Shown here: positions 29,882 through 39,595 of the stretch, one piece after another
Layout: each line of letters starts with the position of its first letter
Numbering within the stretch: the first letter of the stretch is position 1
NCBI GenBank assembly: GCA_913056165.1
Contig: CAJXMD010000003.1
Location: 1-64,000, forward strand
Length of the DNA: 64,000 nt
Direction: 5' to 3'
Source: an uncultured Halieaceae bacterium
GTDB taxonomy: Bacteria > Pseudomonadota > Gammaproteobacteria > Pseudomonadales > Halieaceae
Program-made: the position numbers and the translations under genes
The notes under the pieces: generated by a model
Told to the model about the DNA's origin: nothing
Seen by the model: the letters and a program-made list of their open reading frames with translations, nothing else
Database searches by the model: none

Positions 29882-31212
29882 GCGTTTTTCACCTCGTTGA
29901 ATATTGTGCCTTCCATATAGGCCTGCCATGCCTGGTACTGAGTGCGCATATCAAGGTCAGAAGTGCCGCCACCGACAGTGCGATCTACACGTTGCTCGTC
30001 TTTGCCATACTGGCGATGGAACTCGACCCATTCATTACTGGGTGAGGCGAGTCCTTCCTGAGCGCGCCGATAGACCTCAAGGTCGTCGGGTCCAACCATG
30101 CCCATAGCCGAGTTGATCAATCGGCTGTAGAGGAGGGTGCGCTGCAGCATGCTGTCGGGCGCGCCTTTGAGCCGGAAGGACCAGGTTTCGACAATGAACC
30201 GATCAACGCTGATAGGACGGATCACCCGGATGTTCTGCACGGCACACTTAATGGTGAGCGAGGGGTAAAAAAGGACGTTGTGGGTGTTAAAGGAGTAGAT
30301 TTCCCGGGTGCGTTCCTCACCATAGGCCGCCACCATTGCCGAGTGATAGTCGGGGTCAACTGAGTAATCCGCATGGATGCTGGTTTTGCCCCCGTCGTAA
30401 TGATGGCCGAAGGGGAAGCCAGTAATACCACTGGCCTCAAATTTTTCGTAACTGGCGCCGAAAGGCGGAATGATTTCTGCTTCTTTCCGCTGTTCCACGG
30501 CATCTTCGGGCAAAGAGTCTAGATAGGATTCGGCAGCTTTTACTATCGATTCATGAACGACCATCGGGTGCATGGTGTCGTTCAGATTTTCTAGGATAAA
30601 TTTCCAGTTGCACTGATGCTCGTACCGCAGCACACCGCCTGCGACCTCGACCTCTCCTTCAGGTGCGCGATCGCAAAGATTGTCAAAGCAGTCTCGTGCC
30701 CCTCCCATCCATGTTTTTAGATCGGGCGCGTCGGGTGACAGGGTGGCAAAAACAAAGCCTCGATAAGACTCAACTTGCGCCAGTGGCTGCATGCTATAGC
30801 AGGGATTGGAGCTATCAAACCCGGTGCCCTCGTAGCCCGCTTCGTTAGGCACTTTGAGCAAGCTCCCATCGTGGCGGTAGCTCCAGCCATGATAAGAGCA
30901 GCGAAACGCGCCCCGCGCATTTCCCGAGCGCGCTTCAACGACTTTCGCGCCCTTGTGCCCGCAGCGGTTATGAAGTACCTGAACCGTGCCTGATTTATCC
31001 CGTACCATGACGACAGGAATATTGTGATTGATGTTGGTGGTGAAGTAGTCGCCGGTATTGGGAACCTGAGACTCGTGGCCAATAAAAATCCAGGCTTGTC
31101 CCCAGATGCGCGTCATCTCGAGCTCGAATAAATCGGGATCGGTGTAGAGACTGCGGTGAACCCGTGTGGGTGTGACAACCTGACTAAAATCACCTGTTGG
31201 TATCGAAGTCAT
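29878..31212 (-). CDS. Rieske dioxygenase alpha subunit
   Basis: Catalytic subunit of a ring-hydroxylating dioxygenase, 444 residues. The Rieske 2Fe-2S ligands are CGH and CSYH (about 83-105). The mononuclear iron site is given by ENLNDTMHPMVVH (His, His) and a later Asp. The pair with the beta gene resembles the IadD/IadE dioxygenase that Variovorax uses to make dioxindole-3-acetate from indoleacetate, but that assignment rests on context. No ferredoxin or reductase gene accompanies it in the window, so electrons must come from a partner encoded elsewhere. It sits downstream in the operon that starts at the fadJ-like gene. Confidence 0.87.
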   Translation of the reverse strand: MTSIPTGDFSQVVTPTRVHRSLYTDPDLFELEMTRIWGQAWIFIGHESQVPNTGDYFTTNINHNIPVVMVRDKSGTVQVLHNRCGHKGAKVVEARSGNARGAFRCSYHGWSYRHDGSLLKVPNEAGYEGTGFDSSNPCYSMQPLAQVESYRGFVFATLSPDAPDLKTWMGGARDCFDNLCDRAPEGEVEVAGGVLRYEHQCNWKFILENLNDTMHPMVVHESIVKAAESYLDSLPEDAVEQRKEAEIIPPFGASYEKFEASGITGFPFGHHYDGGKTSIHADYSVDPDYHSAMVAAYGEERTREIYSFNTHNVLFYPSLTIKCAVQNIRVIRPISVDRFIVETWSFRLKGAPDSMLQRTLLYSRLINSAMGMVGPDDLEVYRRAQEGLASPSNEWVEFHRQYGKDEQRVDRTVGGGTSDLDMRTQYQAWQAYMEGTIFNEVKNA

Positions 31213-31221
31213 TGATCTACC

Positions 31222-31950
31222 TTACAGCGCCAGCGACCCAAGGCTTGCTCCACCGCAAACCATGAGGGTCTGGCCTGTGATAAAGCCCGAGTCTTCACTG
31301 GACAGAAACTGTACCGCGTGGGCAACGTCTTTGGAACGACCCAGACGTTGTACGGGGATGCCTTTGGCAATCTGCTCGGCCTTGTCGCTGTCGGCAGGCA
31401 CCACGGATTCGAACATCTCGGTATCTGCAATGGGGCCGGGGGCCACGGTGTTGACCGTAATGCCTTCCGGGGCGAGTTCCAGTGCCCATGTTCTTGCCAG
31501 CCCAATCATGCCCGACTTGGTTGCCGAGTAGCTGGTCCGGGTTTGTAGCCCCAGCGCAGCTCGGGAGGTTATTAGAACAATGCGTCCGAACTGTCTCTCC
31601 CTCATGCCGGGGAGAATAGCTTGAGTAAGCGTGATCGCAGCACCGATGTGGACTTGGCTGAGGTAGTCGTAGTCATCGAGTGATACGGCAGAGAGCAGTG
31701 CCGGTCGGATGAGTCCTGCATTGTGGACGAAGCCGGTAATGGAGTGGTTTTTGGCAATATCCGCCGCCACTCGTTCTGTACTATTCCGGTCACTGAGGTC
31801 GAGTTGGATGTTAATCAATGGCATTTCAGGCCGCTCGAGAGGCCGCCTAGAGAGGTTCACCACCTGTTTGCCCTGCTTGAGGAAGGAGTCGCAAATTGCG
31901 GCCCCGATACCGGTGCTGCCGCCAGTGACGAGAACGGTGTCATGGGCCAT
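31222..31950 (-). CDS. short-chain dehydrogenase/reductase
   Basis: A 242-residue classical SDR. The nucleotide motif TGGSTGIG is at 9-16, NAG in VHNAGLI, and the catalytic Ser (ITSRAAL) and YSATK (Tyr, Lys) are in the usual order. It is close to 3-oxoacyl-ACP/CoA reductases. In the operon it lies between the DUF35 gene and the Rieske alpha gene (9 bases). It could oxidise a cis-diol made by the dioxygenase or a 3-hydroxyacyl-CoA of the lower pathway; sequence alone does not decide. Confidence 0.8.
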   Translation of the reverse strand: MAHDTVLVTGGSTGIGAAICDSFLKQGKQVVNLSRRPLERPEMPLINIQLDLSDRNSTERVAADIAKNHSITGFVHNAGLIRPALLSAVSLDDYDYLSQVHIGAAITLTQAILPGMRERQFGRIVLITSRAALGLQTRTSYSATKSGMIGLARTWALELAPEGITVNTVAPGPIADTEMFESVVPADSDKAEQIAKGIPVQRLGRSKDVAHAVQFLSSEDSGFITGQTLMVCGGASLGSLAL

Positions 31951-31984
31951 CTGAAAAACCTCGATTGTTCTGTTTATTCATGGG

Positions 31985-32512
31985 TTAAATACCACCCTGT
32001 TTCTCTGCCGGTTGTTTCAGGTTGAGAGCGGCAACAATGTGCTCACGCTGCTCCGGTGTCGCGATAGGGGTGCCCGCGCTCACGATGATTAACACCGAGG
32101 CCTGTGACGCGTCAGAGTGACTAAACACCGCAACATCGTCGCCAGTCTGCAAGGTATCCTCCCCAAGATGACCGATGACGACAGGGCCGTTACGGAGCTT
32201 CACTGAGCCTATTGGCCAGGGCTTGGTGCGAATACGCCGCTTGAAGAATTCCCAAAGGCTGTGATGCAACTCGCTGCGGCTTAAAAGTTGCCCCGCAGTA
32301 TCAACCTCTTGGTAGCGTAGCGTGTCTCCAAGACAGTGCCCACACAATTCGGCAGGTGGGTATTGATGATGCTCACAGGCGGTGCACACCTGCATTGAGA
32401 GAGAGACAGGTAGATTGGCGGCAGTGAACTGTTGGCCCAACGCTGTTCTTTGTTTCGGAGGACGTGCTCTGGCGCGAAGACTGGGTCTGTTAAGCTTCAG
32501 CCGCCGCTTCAT
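31985..32512 (-). CDS. DUF35/OB-fold zinc-ribbon protein, partner of thiolase-like protein
   Basis: A 175-residue protein with a rubredoxin-like zinc ribbon (CTAC and CGHC) followed by the OB fold of the DUF35/ChsH2-C family. Such proteins bind acyl-CoA and form complexes with thiolase-like enzymes; in steroid breakdown the pair Ltp2-ChsH2 is a retro-aldolase. I place the start at ATG 32512 with AAGGA upstream; GTG 32530 overlapping the thiolase stop is possible. A basic N-terminal tail (KRRLKLNRPSLRARARP) precedes the ribbon. It directly follows its likely partner gene. Confidence 0.8.
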   Translation of the reverse strand: MKRRLKLNRPSLRARARPPKQRTALGQQFTAANLPVSLSMQVCTACEHHQYPPAELCGHCLGDTLRYQEVDTAGQLLSRSELHHSLWEFFKRRIRTKPWPIGSVKLRNGPVVIGHLGEDTLQTGDDVAVFSHSDASQASVLIIVSAGTPIATPEQREHIVAALNLKQPAEKQGGI

Positions 32513-32526
32513 TTTTTCCTTCAGGT

Positions 32527-33711
32527 TCACGAGTCGGCCTCCTGCAATATGGCGGCCGCACTGCACAAGCCCCGGTCGTAGTTGACCATGCCATAGCCGC
32601 TGACCAGACAGGTACGTGCTGTGGCAATCTGATTACTCTGAGCACTGTGAGTGAGTTGACGAAGCGCTTCCGTCAGTCCGAGATAGCCTGCGGCCGAGCC
32701 AGCTTGCCCGCAGGATAGCTGACCTCCACAGGTGTTGTGGGGGAGCTTGTTTGCCGGCTTGCCGGAGCCATCGAAGCGCATGTCTGTCTCTTGTACGAAG
32801 CGAGCGCCGTCGCCCTTGTCGCAGAACCCCAAATCTTCGATTTGCATCATGCTGATGACAGGGTAGTCGTCGTAGGTCTGCAGCATATCGATGTCTTCCG
32901 GCCCGAGACCGGCGCGTTGGTAGAGGGCGTCGCGATAGCACGCCCAGCCAGCGCGCTGCTGTACGGGATCCTCAGAAAAGCTGTTATGTAGCTCATCGGT
33001 CGCCAATATCTGGACATAGGGGAGGCCGAGGTGTCTCGCTCGATCCTCAGTCATCAATAAAAACCCCTCGCCGCCAGCACAGGGCATCACACAGTCAAAA
33101 AGATGCACGGGCCCTGCGATAGGTCTTGCATTTAAATAGTCATCGAGACTTAGGGTCTTGTGACCTAAAAGCGCCTGCGCGTAGTGGTTGGCGTTATAAC
33201 GCTGGTCAAGGCATATGCGCGCGAAATCTTCTCTGGTGGCGCCGAACTCTTCCATATAGCGAGCCGTGATCAAACTAAAAACGGCGTTTGGTCCCCCAGC
33301 GCCATAGGGAAATGCAGCATCGATACTCCAGCTCGAGAAGTTCGCTGCCGTGTGTTCAAAGGACCGATGCGCGGCGCCATCACCACCGATGCAGGCAATC
33401 ATCTCCGCCTCACCGGCCTGTACAGCTCTTGCGGCACGCCGCAAGGCAACAATGCCAGACACGCCGCCCATATCCGCCTGCTCTATCCAACGCGGTGAAA
33501 GTCCAAATTGTTGCGTCAGTGAAACAACTGAGTCCACGCCAAGGGAGAAACTTGAGACGGCAAGCCCCTCAACATCGGTCTTGCTCACGCCTGAGCGGAG
33601 GATAAGTTCCCGTAAGACCATACCGATAAACCAGGATGCTCCATGGGGGCTTTGCCGTTGATAGCCGAGGCTCACCGGCGTGGTCATCACGACGCCCTGA
33701 TAATCTTTCAT
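32527..33711 (-). CDS. thiolase-like protein, probable acyl-CoA retro-aldolase
   Basis: A 394-residue thiolase-fold protein of the SCP-x/Ltp2 group. The usual nucleophile motif (CASG-type) reads GGVSG at 82-86, with Gly83 in the Cys position. The usual NEAFA is YDDYP, and the GHPxGATG loop is GQAGSAAG, so this is not a normal thiolase. Loss of that Cys together with a DUF35 gene next door is the pattern of Ltp2-type aldolases, which split a tertiary beta-hydroxyacyl-CoA into a ketone and a short acyl-CoA. Here the natural candidate is dioxindole-3-acetyl-CoA to isatin and acetyl-CoA (inference). It overlaps the ligase stop by ATGA. Confidence 0.8.
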   Translation of the reverse strand: MKDYQGVVMTTPVSLGYQRQSPHGASWFIGMVLRELILRSGVSKTDVEGLAVSSFSLGVDSVVSLTQQFGLSPRWIEQADMGGVSGIVALRRAARAVQAGEAEMIACIGGDGAAHRSFEHTAANFSSWSIDAAFPYGAGGPNAVFSLITARYMEEFGATREDFARICLDQRYNANHYAQALLGHKTLSLDDYLNARPIAGPVHLFDCVMPCAGGEGFLLMTEDRARHLGLPYVQILATDELHNSFSEDPVQQRAGWACYRDALYQRAGLGPEDIDMLQTYDDYPVISMMQIEDLGFCDKGDGARFVQETDMRFDGSGKPANKLPHNTCGGQLSCGQAGSAAGYLGLTEALRQLTHSAQSNQIATARTCLVSGYGMVNYDRGLCSAAAILQEADS

Positions 33712-35336
33712 ACGGACTTGGTCCGTTTTTTCAAATGGCGTAGGTCGATAGCCCTTTCCTCCTCAATCGCCTTGAGAGCGAGTGTCTTCACGTCGGCGCG
33801 CTTGGGTTTGTTAGAAGCGGTCACGGGAAGTGATGAGGAGAATATCACCCAGGCGGGGGCTTTGAAGTACGCCAGTTTCTCGAGCACATGTGCCTGAATC
33901 GATTCTGCGGTTGTCTTGGGATCAACAGTATCCGCCTTAAGGATTACGCACAGCGCCACTTCGTCACCTCGCAACTCATCGGGCACGGCGGTAGCAACCG
34001 CCATCTGAATGTCCTGATGATCTGACACCGCGGCCTCGACTTCTAGCGCTGAAATATTCTCCCCCGAACGCCGGATGATATTTTTGCGTCGGTCAACAAA
34101 AATCAGGTTCCCGTCCGGTAGTTCTTGGACAACGTCTCCGGTATTTAACCAGCCATCCAGCCACGCTTCCTCGGTTGCCTCCGGGTTTTTGAGGTAACCC
34201 GAAAAGTATCCCTTTTTGGGGTTGGGTCCTCTAGCCCGTACTCTTAGTTCGCCCGGCATGCCCTTGGCAACAGGCTTCTTATTCTCATCGACCAGCTGCC
34301 ATTCGATGGGCTCTCCGGGTCGTCCAAAGCAGCAGGTACCCACATGCCGCGGCTCATGGCTGGCAATGATCGCGCCTCCAGCACCGCACTCGGTCATTGC
34401 CCATGCTTCAACTAGTGGAAATCCAAACCGTTGCTCGAAGCGTTCATGGTGTGCGGGATTCACGCCCGCACCAAACCCAAAACGTATCTGGCCTGAAAAA
34501 TCATCGCTGTCTGACTCGGGTAGGGCTAACAGTATCGCCGGTAGCACGCCCAGATAATGAAGCGCTGTTGCCTCGGAGTCTCGCACGGTCTGCCACCAAG
34601 TCGCGGGGTGGAACCGGTCGAGCTGTATCAAACAGCCTCCCGTGGAAAACATGGCCATCGTGGACACGGACATGGCATTCATGTGACTCAGGGGGAGGGG
34701 GGTTAAGAGCCTCTCTCTGCCGTCGCGAAGTTCGATGTGGCCGCCTTGTGCGCGATACCAGTGTCCCTGCTCCAAGAAATAATCGTTGCTCAGGATGCAG
34801 CCCTTTGGTTTGCCCGTGCTACCGGAGGTGTACAGAAGAGCACATTCGGCGTCGGCGTTGGGAGCCGGTTGCTTGATAGGTTTACCAAGATTAAGGGAGC
34901 TAATGGAATCACAGCTCACGACCGGAATATCAAGCTCGTTGCTGCCACAGATGTCGGTAAATCGCTTCAGGTGCTTTGCAAGTGTGCAAACCGCGACAGC
35001 TTCCCCATGTTCCAAATAGTAGGGTATTTCCTGATCGGGCATTTCATGGTTGATTGGAATGACGGACAGCCCAAGCGCATTCAGGGCGAGCCAATGGATT
35101 AAAAATTCGGCACGGTTTTCGCAAACCAAGGCAACCCGCCCGGCAATACCGGTACCCTGCCAAAGCGTGGTTGCTTCGTTAATGGCTCGGTCCAGCTCGC
35201 GGTAAGTCAGTGAGACCGGCTCGTGCGAGTAGTGCGCACATGCCTGAAGAGGGATGTGAAGGGCTTCATTGTCTGGAAACCGCTGTGCGCTAAAGGCAAC
35301 GGTTTCCCTGGGACTTTTGGCAGAGAGTAGGCTCAC
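33708..35336 (-). CDS. acyl-CoA synthetase of the indole island
   Basis: A 542-residue AMP-forming ligase with the YTSGSTGKPKG loop (about 169-179), AWAMTECG, WLNTGDVV and DRRKNIIRRSGENIS motifs, and the C-terminal catalytic Lys in SNKPKR. It resembles the CaiC/crotonobetaine ligase group. The start is GTG 35336 with AAGG upstream, nine bases after the fadJ-like gene. It most likely activates the side-chain carboxylate of the aromatic substrate (indoleacetate or dioxindole-3-acetate) before the retro-aldol step. Confidence 0.85.
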   Translation of the reverse strand: MSLLSAKSPRETVAFSAQRFPDNEALHIPLQACAHYSHEPVSLTYRELDRAINEATTLWQGTGIAGRVALVCENRAEFLIHWLALNALGLSVIPINHEMPDQEIPYYLEHGEAVAVCTLAKHLKRFTDICGSNELDIPVVSCDSISSLNLGKPIKQPAPNADAECALLYTSGSTGKPKGCILSNDYFLEQGHWYRAQGGHIELRDGRERLLTPLPLSHMNAMSVSTMAMFSTGGCLIQLDRFHPATWWQTVRDSEATALHYLGVLPAILLALPESDSDDFSGQIRFGFGAGVNPAHHERFEQRFGFPLVEAWAMTECGAGGAIIASHEPRHVGTCCFGRPGEPIEWQLVDENKKPVAKGMPGELRVRARGPNPKKGYFSGYLKNPEATEEAWLDGWLNTGDVVQELPDGNLIFVDRRKNIIRRSGENISALEVEAAVSDHQDIQMAVATAVPDELRGDEVALCVILKADTVDPKTTAESIQAHVLEKLAYFKAPAWVIFSSSLPVTASNKPKRADVKTLALKAIEEERAIDLRHLKKRTKSV

Positions 35337-35345
35337 GATAGGGCC

Positions 35346-37427
35346 TTAAAGAGCTTCGCCTCTTTCAGCGCTGTCCGCTATGAGGGAGGCAATGGGCCAG
35401 TTATCCTGATGAAGGTTTTGTTGGAACTCCGTCATTCTTTGCACCGCCCAGGTCAGGCCTCGTGCCTGTACGAAGTGCATGGGCCCGCCCCGGTGTCGAG
35501 GGAAGCCGTACCCGTAACAATAGACTACGTCGATGTCGCTCGCGCGCTGTGCGATGCCCTCATCAAGAATTCGCGCGCCTTCGTTTGCCAGAGCGAGGAT
35601 CAGTCGGTCGACGATCTCTTCGTCAGAAACAGTGCGTGCAACAATGCCCAGCTCATCTCTGCAAGTGTCGATGATGGCGTCAACCTCTGGATCGGCCATT
35701 CGCTGTCGCGTCTCAGGGTCATATCGATAGTACCCAGCACCGGATTTTTGTCCCAAACGACCCGCTTCAACCAAGCGGTCTGCAACCCGATAGCTTGCTG
35801 GATCGCCTTTCTGCTCGTCACTGAGTTGCTCTCGGGCCTTGTAGCCAATGTCCAATCCTGCGAGATCGCCTACCGCAAGCGGCCCCATGGCCATGCCCCA
35901 ATTTTCCATCGCGGCATCAATCTGGGATGGACTAGCGCCCTCCATCATGCAGAGGGCTGCCTCGCGGGCGTAGGGTCTGAGCATGCGGTTACCAATAAAG
36001 CCGTAACACATGCCCGAGAGTACGGAAGTCTTGCCAATACGTTTACCAACGGCCATCGCAGTCGCTATCACCCGGTCGCTGCTTTTGTCGCCTTTGACGA
36101 CTTCGAGTAATTTCATGACGTTAGCAGGACTGAAAAAGTGCATGCCAAGTACCGATTCTGGCCGACTTGTGGCCGCAGCGATATCATCGATGCTCTGATA
36201 GGAGGTGTTGCTGGCGAGAACGGCATCCTGTTTACAGATGGTGTCGAGCCGGGCAAACACCTCTTTTTTAACGGCGAGATTTTCGAACACTGCCTCGATC
36301 ACCATGTCCGCATCCGCAAGATCTTCGAAATGGGTCGAGGGCTTTATCTGCGACATTATCGCCTCGACCTGATCCAGCGACAGGCGCCCACGCTTGACGC
36401 TGATATCGTAGTTTGTCTTTATTTTTGAGATACCTGCCGCCACCGCCTCATCGGACATATCGATTAGCGTGACCTGAACACCCGCTTGGGCAAAGCACAT
36501 GGCGATACCGCCCCCCATGGTGCCGGCGCCGATAATGCCGACTCGCTTGACCTCCGTCGGCTCGGCGCTGGTATCGATACCGTCAATCTTGGCGGCGGCG
36601 CGTTCGGCAAAAAACATGTGCCGGAGTGCGGCCGACTGAGGATCTTCCATGCAGGCCATGAACAGCTCGCGCTCGCGTTTTAATCCCGCGTCAAAATCCA
36701 ATTCGGCCGAGGCCTCAATGCAGTCGATGATTCGCTGGGGTGCGCTTTCTCCCCGGGTTTTCTTCGCGAGGGTTGAGCGCGCTTTACTAATGAGTTCCCT
36801 GTCAGCTTCATCAAGGGCAAGGGTTATTGCACTCGCTTGTCGCTGGGGAGCTTGATCGGCAACAAGCCGCTTGGCATAGGCTATCGCTTCTTCAGCAAGA
36901 TTATCCGTGGCGATGTGATCAATAAGACCTTTCTGTAAGGCGGCTTCTGCAGAGATCGGATTACCCGATGTCATTAGCTCGATAGAAGTCGCCACACCGG
37001 CAAGTCGCGGCGTCCGTTGTGTGCCACCTGCGCCTGGCAGCAAGCCCAACTTCACCTCTGGCAGACCCACTTTGGCTGATGCCAAAGCCACTCTGTAATT
37101 GCAGCTCAGCGCTGTCTCGAAACCACCTCCTAACGCTGTCCCGTGGATCGCCGCGACCGTGAGCTTTGGATGGTTGTCGAGTTGATTCAGGAGATCCGGT
37201 AAATAGGGTGCTTTGGGGGGCTTTCCAAATTCCGTGATGTCAGCGCCGGCGATAAAGGTGCGGCCCTCACAGAGAATAACAACAGCCTCACTGCCATCTT
37301 GAGCGGCTGTCGTGAGGGCGTTCGCAATGCCAGATCTGACCCCGTGGGAGAGGGCGTTGACCGGCGGATTATTTACTCTAATAACTCCGACGGTGCCCTC
37401 GAGGGCATAAGAAACGACATCAGTCAT
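35346..37427 (-). CDS. enoyl-CoA hydratase/3-hydroxyacyl-CoA dehydrogenase fusion
   Basis: A 693-residue bifunctional beta-oxidation enzyme of the FadJ/peroxisomal multifunctional type. The crotonase part (about 1-190) keeps both catalytic glutamates in [16 protein letters not shown] and its surroundings. The NAD domain starts near 290 with [14 protein letters not shown] and has the dehydrogenase motif [15 protein letters not shown]; the C-terminal dehydrogenase domain is duplicated as usual. It is the first gene of the operon running to the dioxygenase, about 80 bases behind an island operator. It would convert crotonyl-CoA (from GcdH) to acetoacetyl-CoA. Confidence 0.9.
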   Translation of the reverse strand: MTDVVSYALEGTVGVIRVNNPPVNALSHGVRSGIANALTTAAQDGSEAVVILCEGRTFIAGADITEFGKPPKAPYLPDLLNQLDNHPKLTVAAIHGTALGGGFETALSCNYRVALASAKVGLPEVKLGLLPGAGGTQRTPRLAGVATSIELMTSGNPISAEAALQKGLIDHIATDNLAEEAIAYAKRLVADQAPQRQASAITLALDEADRELISKARSTLAKKTRGESAPQRIIDCIEASAELDFDAGLKRERELFMACMEDPQSAALRHMFFAERAAAKIDGIDTSAEPTEVKRVGIIGAGTMGGGIAMCFAQAGVQVTLIDMSDEAVAAGISKIKTNYDISVKRGRLSLDQVEAIMSQIKPSTHFEDLADADMVIEAVFENLAVKKEVFARLDTICKQDAVLASNTSYQSIDDIAAATSRPESVLGMHFFSPANVMKLLEVVKGDKSSDRVIATAMAVGKRIGKTSVLSGMCYGFIGNRMLRPYAREAALCMMEGASPSQIDAAMENWGMAMGPLAVGDLAGLDIGYKAREQLSDEQKGDPASYRVADRLVEAGRLGQKSGAGYYRYDPETRQRMADPEVDAIIDTCRDELGIVARTVSDEEIVDRLILALANEGARILDEGIAQRASDIDVVYCYGYGFPRHRGGPMHFVQARGLTWAVQRMTEFQQNLHQDNWPIASLIADSAERGEAL

Positions 37428-37507
37428 AGTTTTTATTCCTGTTTCCTGAAAGGGGGGTTAGTACCCCGTATTCGCTATGGGCCCAAGCTTACCAGATGGG
37501 CAAAAAC

Positions 37508-37523
37508 ATTTTAAGCTTAAAGT
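37508..37523. promoter_or_regulatory. island palindrome, copy 2 (fadJ operon / DUF1330)
   Basis: ATTTTAAGCTTAAAGT, one mismatch from the consensus ATTTTA-N4-TAAAAT, lies in the 201-bp divergent gap between the fadJ-like operon and the DUF1330 gene. It is 81 bases from the former start and 106 from the latter, so it could control both. Confidence 0.75.
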
Positions 37524-37628
37524 ATCTATGCCGCATCGAGTTTGAGAAACAAGCCCAAATGGCGTTAGGGAACCCGAGGGGACATGGGTTACCCTGACGA
37601 GACTTAAGTTCCGCAGGAATCGCCAACC

Positions 37629-38060
37629 ATGATCGCACCGTCAGAGTCCCAAATTGCAACACTGATGTCATTGCCTGCGGAGTCACCTTTGGCTGTTCTG
37701 AACCTCTTCCAATTTAAGGTGAGAGCATGCTACTCCAACGTCGATCCCGAGTTTGGTACCCCAGCGGGCGAGGTGACAGGAGCAGAAGCTTTTGCCCGCT
37801 ATGGCGAGGTCGCTGGTAAGTTATTGGAGGAATGTGGCGGTAGAGTTGTCTTCAGTGAGCCGGTGGCGCAAGTCATGATTGGTGCTGAAGATGTTGCCTG
37901 GGATGTCGCCGCGATCATGTTCTTTCCGACCCGTCGTGACTTTACCCTGATGCTTGGTAACCCGGACTTTGAGGCGGCGTCGCGGCATCGAAAGGCGGCA
38001 CTCGCCAACCACTATATGCTTCACTTGGCGGGTGACAGCTTTATCGATACGGATGGCTAA
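37629..38060 (+). CDS. DUF1330-like small protein
   Basis: A 143-residue protein of the DUF1330 type (dimeric ferredoxin-like alpha/beta barrel). The PLAVLNLFQFK start, the GAEAFARYGEVAGKLLEECGGRVVF block and FPTRRDFTLMLGNPDFEAASRHRKAAL near the end are characteristic. Members often accompany aromatic catabolic genes; no activity is settled. It is transcribed away from the fadJ-like operon across an island operator, and its stop overlaps the stop of the convergent GMC gene by three bases. Confidence 0.7.
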   Translation: MIAPSESQIATLMSLPAESPLAVLNLFQFKVRACYSNVDPEFGTPAGEVTGAEAFARYGEVAGKLLEECGGRVVFSEPVAQVMIGAEDVAWDVAAIMFFPTRRDFTLMLGNPDFEAASRHRKAALANHYMLHLAGDSFIDTDG

Positions 38061-39595
38061 CCGATGAGGTGATCTGCCTGTCGATCTGCCAAGGCAGTGA
38101 GAGTAAAGGTGGGATTGACCGCACCGGTGCTGGGAAACAGACTCGGTCCCGCGACGAACAGGTTGTCTGTGTCATGCACCCGACCAAAACTATCGGTCAC
38201 TGACTGTTTTTCATCTCGACCCATCACTGTCCCCCCCATAATGTGCATGGGGACCCGTGGACCTTGCCATACGTCAGTGGCCCCCGCGGCCCGGAAAATA
38301 GCCTGTCCCTCGGCCATTCGCTGATCCCACCGGCTAATGAGATCTGCTGAAAGATCGTGATAGGTATGGGCGAGCGGTATGCCATCCTGGTCAGCGTTTT
38401 TACTGAGGGTAATGCGGTTGTCAGGTCGCGCGATATCCTCTGCAACCAGCGTCATATTGCCGATATGCTTCGCGGCCTTTGCCAGCCATGGTTTCAGCTG
38501 TGGACCAATAATATCGGGTCGGCTAGTGCCATAGCCGAGTAAATCATGAGGCTTTATGGCATTGGCAATAAGCCATTGAGAGGAGCCAAAGCCGCCTGGC
38601 GCGCTTTTGTCGTCGTAGTCATCGTGGCTCAACAGTTGCCCACCGGTGACGCCCAAGTGAGGCTGGGTTTCCTTTTCAAACAGGCCGAAAACGGTTCCAG
38701 CTGGGTGACTGGTTAGATACCGCCCAAGCTGGTCGAATCTATTACCCGGAGCAGGGCGATCATCATCGGCGGAGCTAAGCAGAATTCTCGCGGTTTGCAC
38801 GGTGAACGCAGCGATGATGAATCGGTTCGCCTTCAGGGTGTTCACCTGTCCGTCTTTCAGATATCGAACCTGATCAATTTGCTGCGGGTTATTTGCGTTG
38901 CGCTCCACCCGAATGACCCGGGCATCGTGAACTAGCTTCACGCCGGCGGCCGTTGCTCGCGGCAACCAAGTAACCAAAGGATTAGCGAGCGCGCCGATGG
39001 GGCACCCTGCGTCGCACCAGCCGTCATAGAGACAAGAGGCGCGACCCTTGTAAGGTCTGCTGTTGATAGCGAGGGGAAGCGGGGCGGTGCGCTTTCCTTT
39101 GGCGTTGAAGCCTTCCTGAATGACCTTTCCCTGAGAGAAGATGGGCAGAGAAGGCATGGGGTAGTCGGCTCCTTTTGGGCGCCAAATCTCTTGCTCTTCG
39201 TCTCCGCTGATTCCCACCTCCGTTTGGATGCGATCGTAGTGGGGCCGCAGTTCCTCGTAGCTAAGCGGCCAGTCCAGCCCGACGCCGTGGTCTGTCGCCA
39301 CCGTGAAATCAGACTCATGAAGGCGCAGCCAGACGCCGTAATGGTGCACCGCGGAACCGCCAGTGCCGCTTCCTGCGTTAAAGGCATGGCCCACGGGGTG
39401 ATTGCCCGCTTCCTCGACAGCTGGTCCGCTCCACTTCAGTTTCCGGGCCCAGATCTGTGAGCTGATGAGGTCTTGGGTGGATCTCTCCGGCCCCGCCTCA
39501 AGCACGGTGACCTTCTCCCCTGCTTCAGCAAGCCGCGCGGCTAACAGGAGTCCCGCAGCGCCCGCACCCACGATGACTGTATCGGCTCCTGACAT
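38057..39595 (-). CDS. GMC-family FAD oxidoreductase
   Basis: A 512-residue flavoprotein of the glucose-methanol-choline family. The FAD motif VIVGAGAAGLLLA is at the N-terminus (about 6-18), GSGTGGSAVHHYGVW follows near 98, and the C-terminal MHIMGGTVMGR and FPSTGAVNPTFTLTALADR carry the catalytic His and Asn. The start ATG 39595 overlaps the stop of the preceding gene (TAATG). Pairing with a gluconate-2-dehydrogenase-subunit-3-like gene suggests a membrane or periplasmic dehydrogenase that is exported with its Tat-signal partner. The usual cytochrome c subunit gene is absent here. Confidence 0.85.
   Translation of the reverse strand: MSGADTVIVGAGAAGLLLAARLAEAGEKVTVLEAGPERSTQDLISSQIWARKLKWSGPAVEEAGNHPVGHAFNAGSGTGGSAVHHYGVWLRLHESDFTVATDHGVGLDWPLSYEELRPHYDRIQTEVGISGDEEQEIWRPKGADYPMPSLPIFSQGKVIQEGFNAKGKRTAPLPLAINSRPYKGRASCLYDGWCDAGCPIGALANPLVTWLPRATAAGVKLVHDARVIRVERNANNPQQIDQVRYLKDGQVNTLKANRFIIAAFTVQTARILLSSADDDRPAPGNRFDQLGRYLTSHPAGTVFGLFEKETQPHLGVTGGQLLSHDDYDDKSAPGGFGSSQWLIANAIKPHDLLGYGTSRPDIIGPQLKPWLAKAAKHIGNMTLVAEDIARPDNRITLSKNADQDGIPLAHTYHDLSADLISRWDQRMAEGQAIFRAAGATDVWQGPRVPMHIMGGTVMGRDEKQSVTDSFGRVHDTDNLFVAGPSLFPSTGAVNPTFTLTALADRQADHLIG

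Noticed and set aside
32527-33711. Ordinary acetyl-CoA acetyltransferase (thiolase)
   Set aside because: The nucleophilic Cys position is Gly and the other two catalytic loops are altered.
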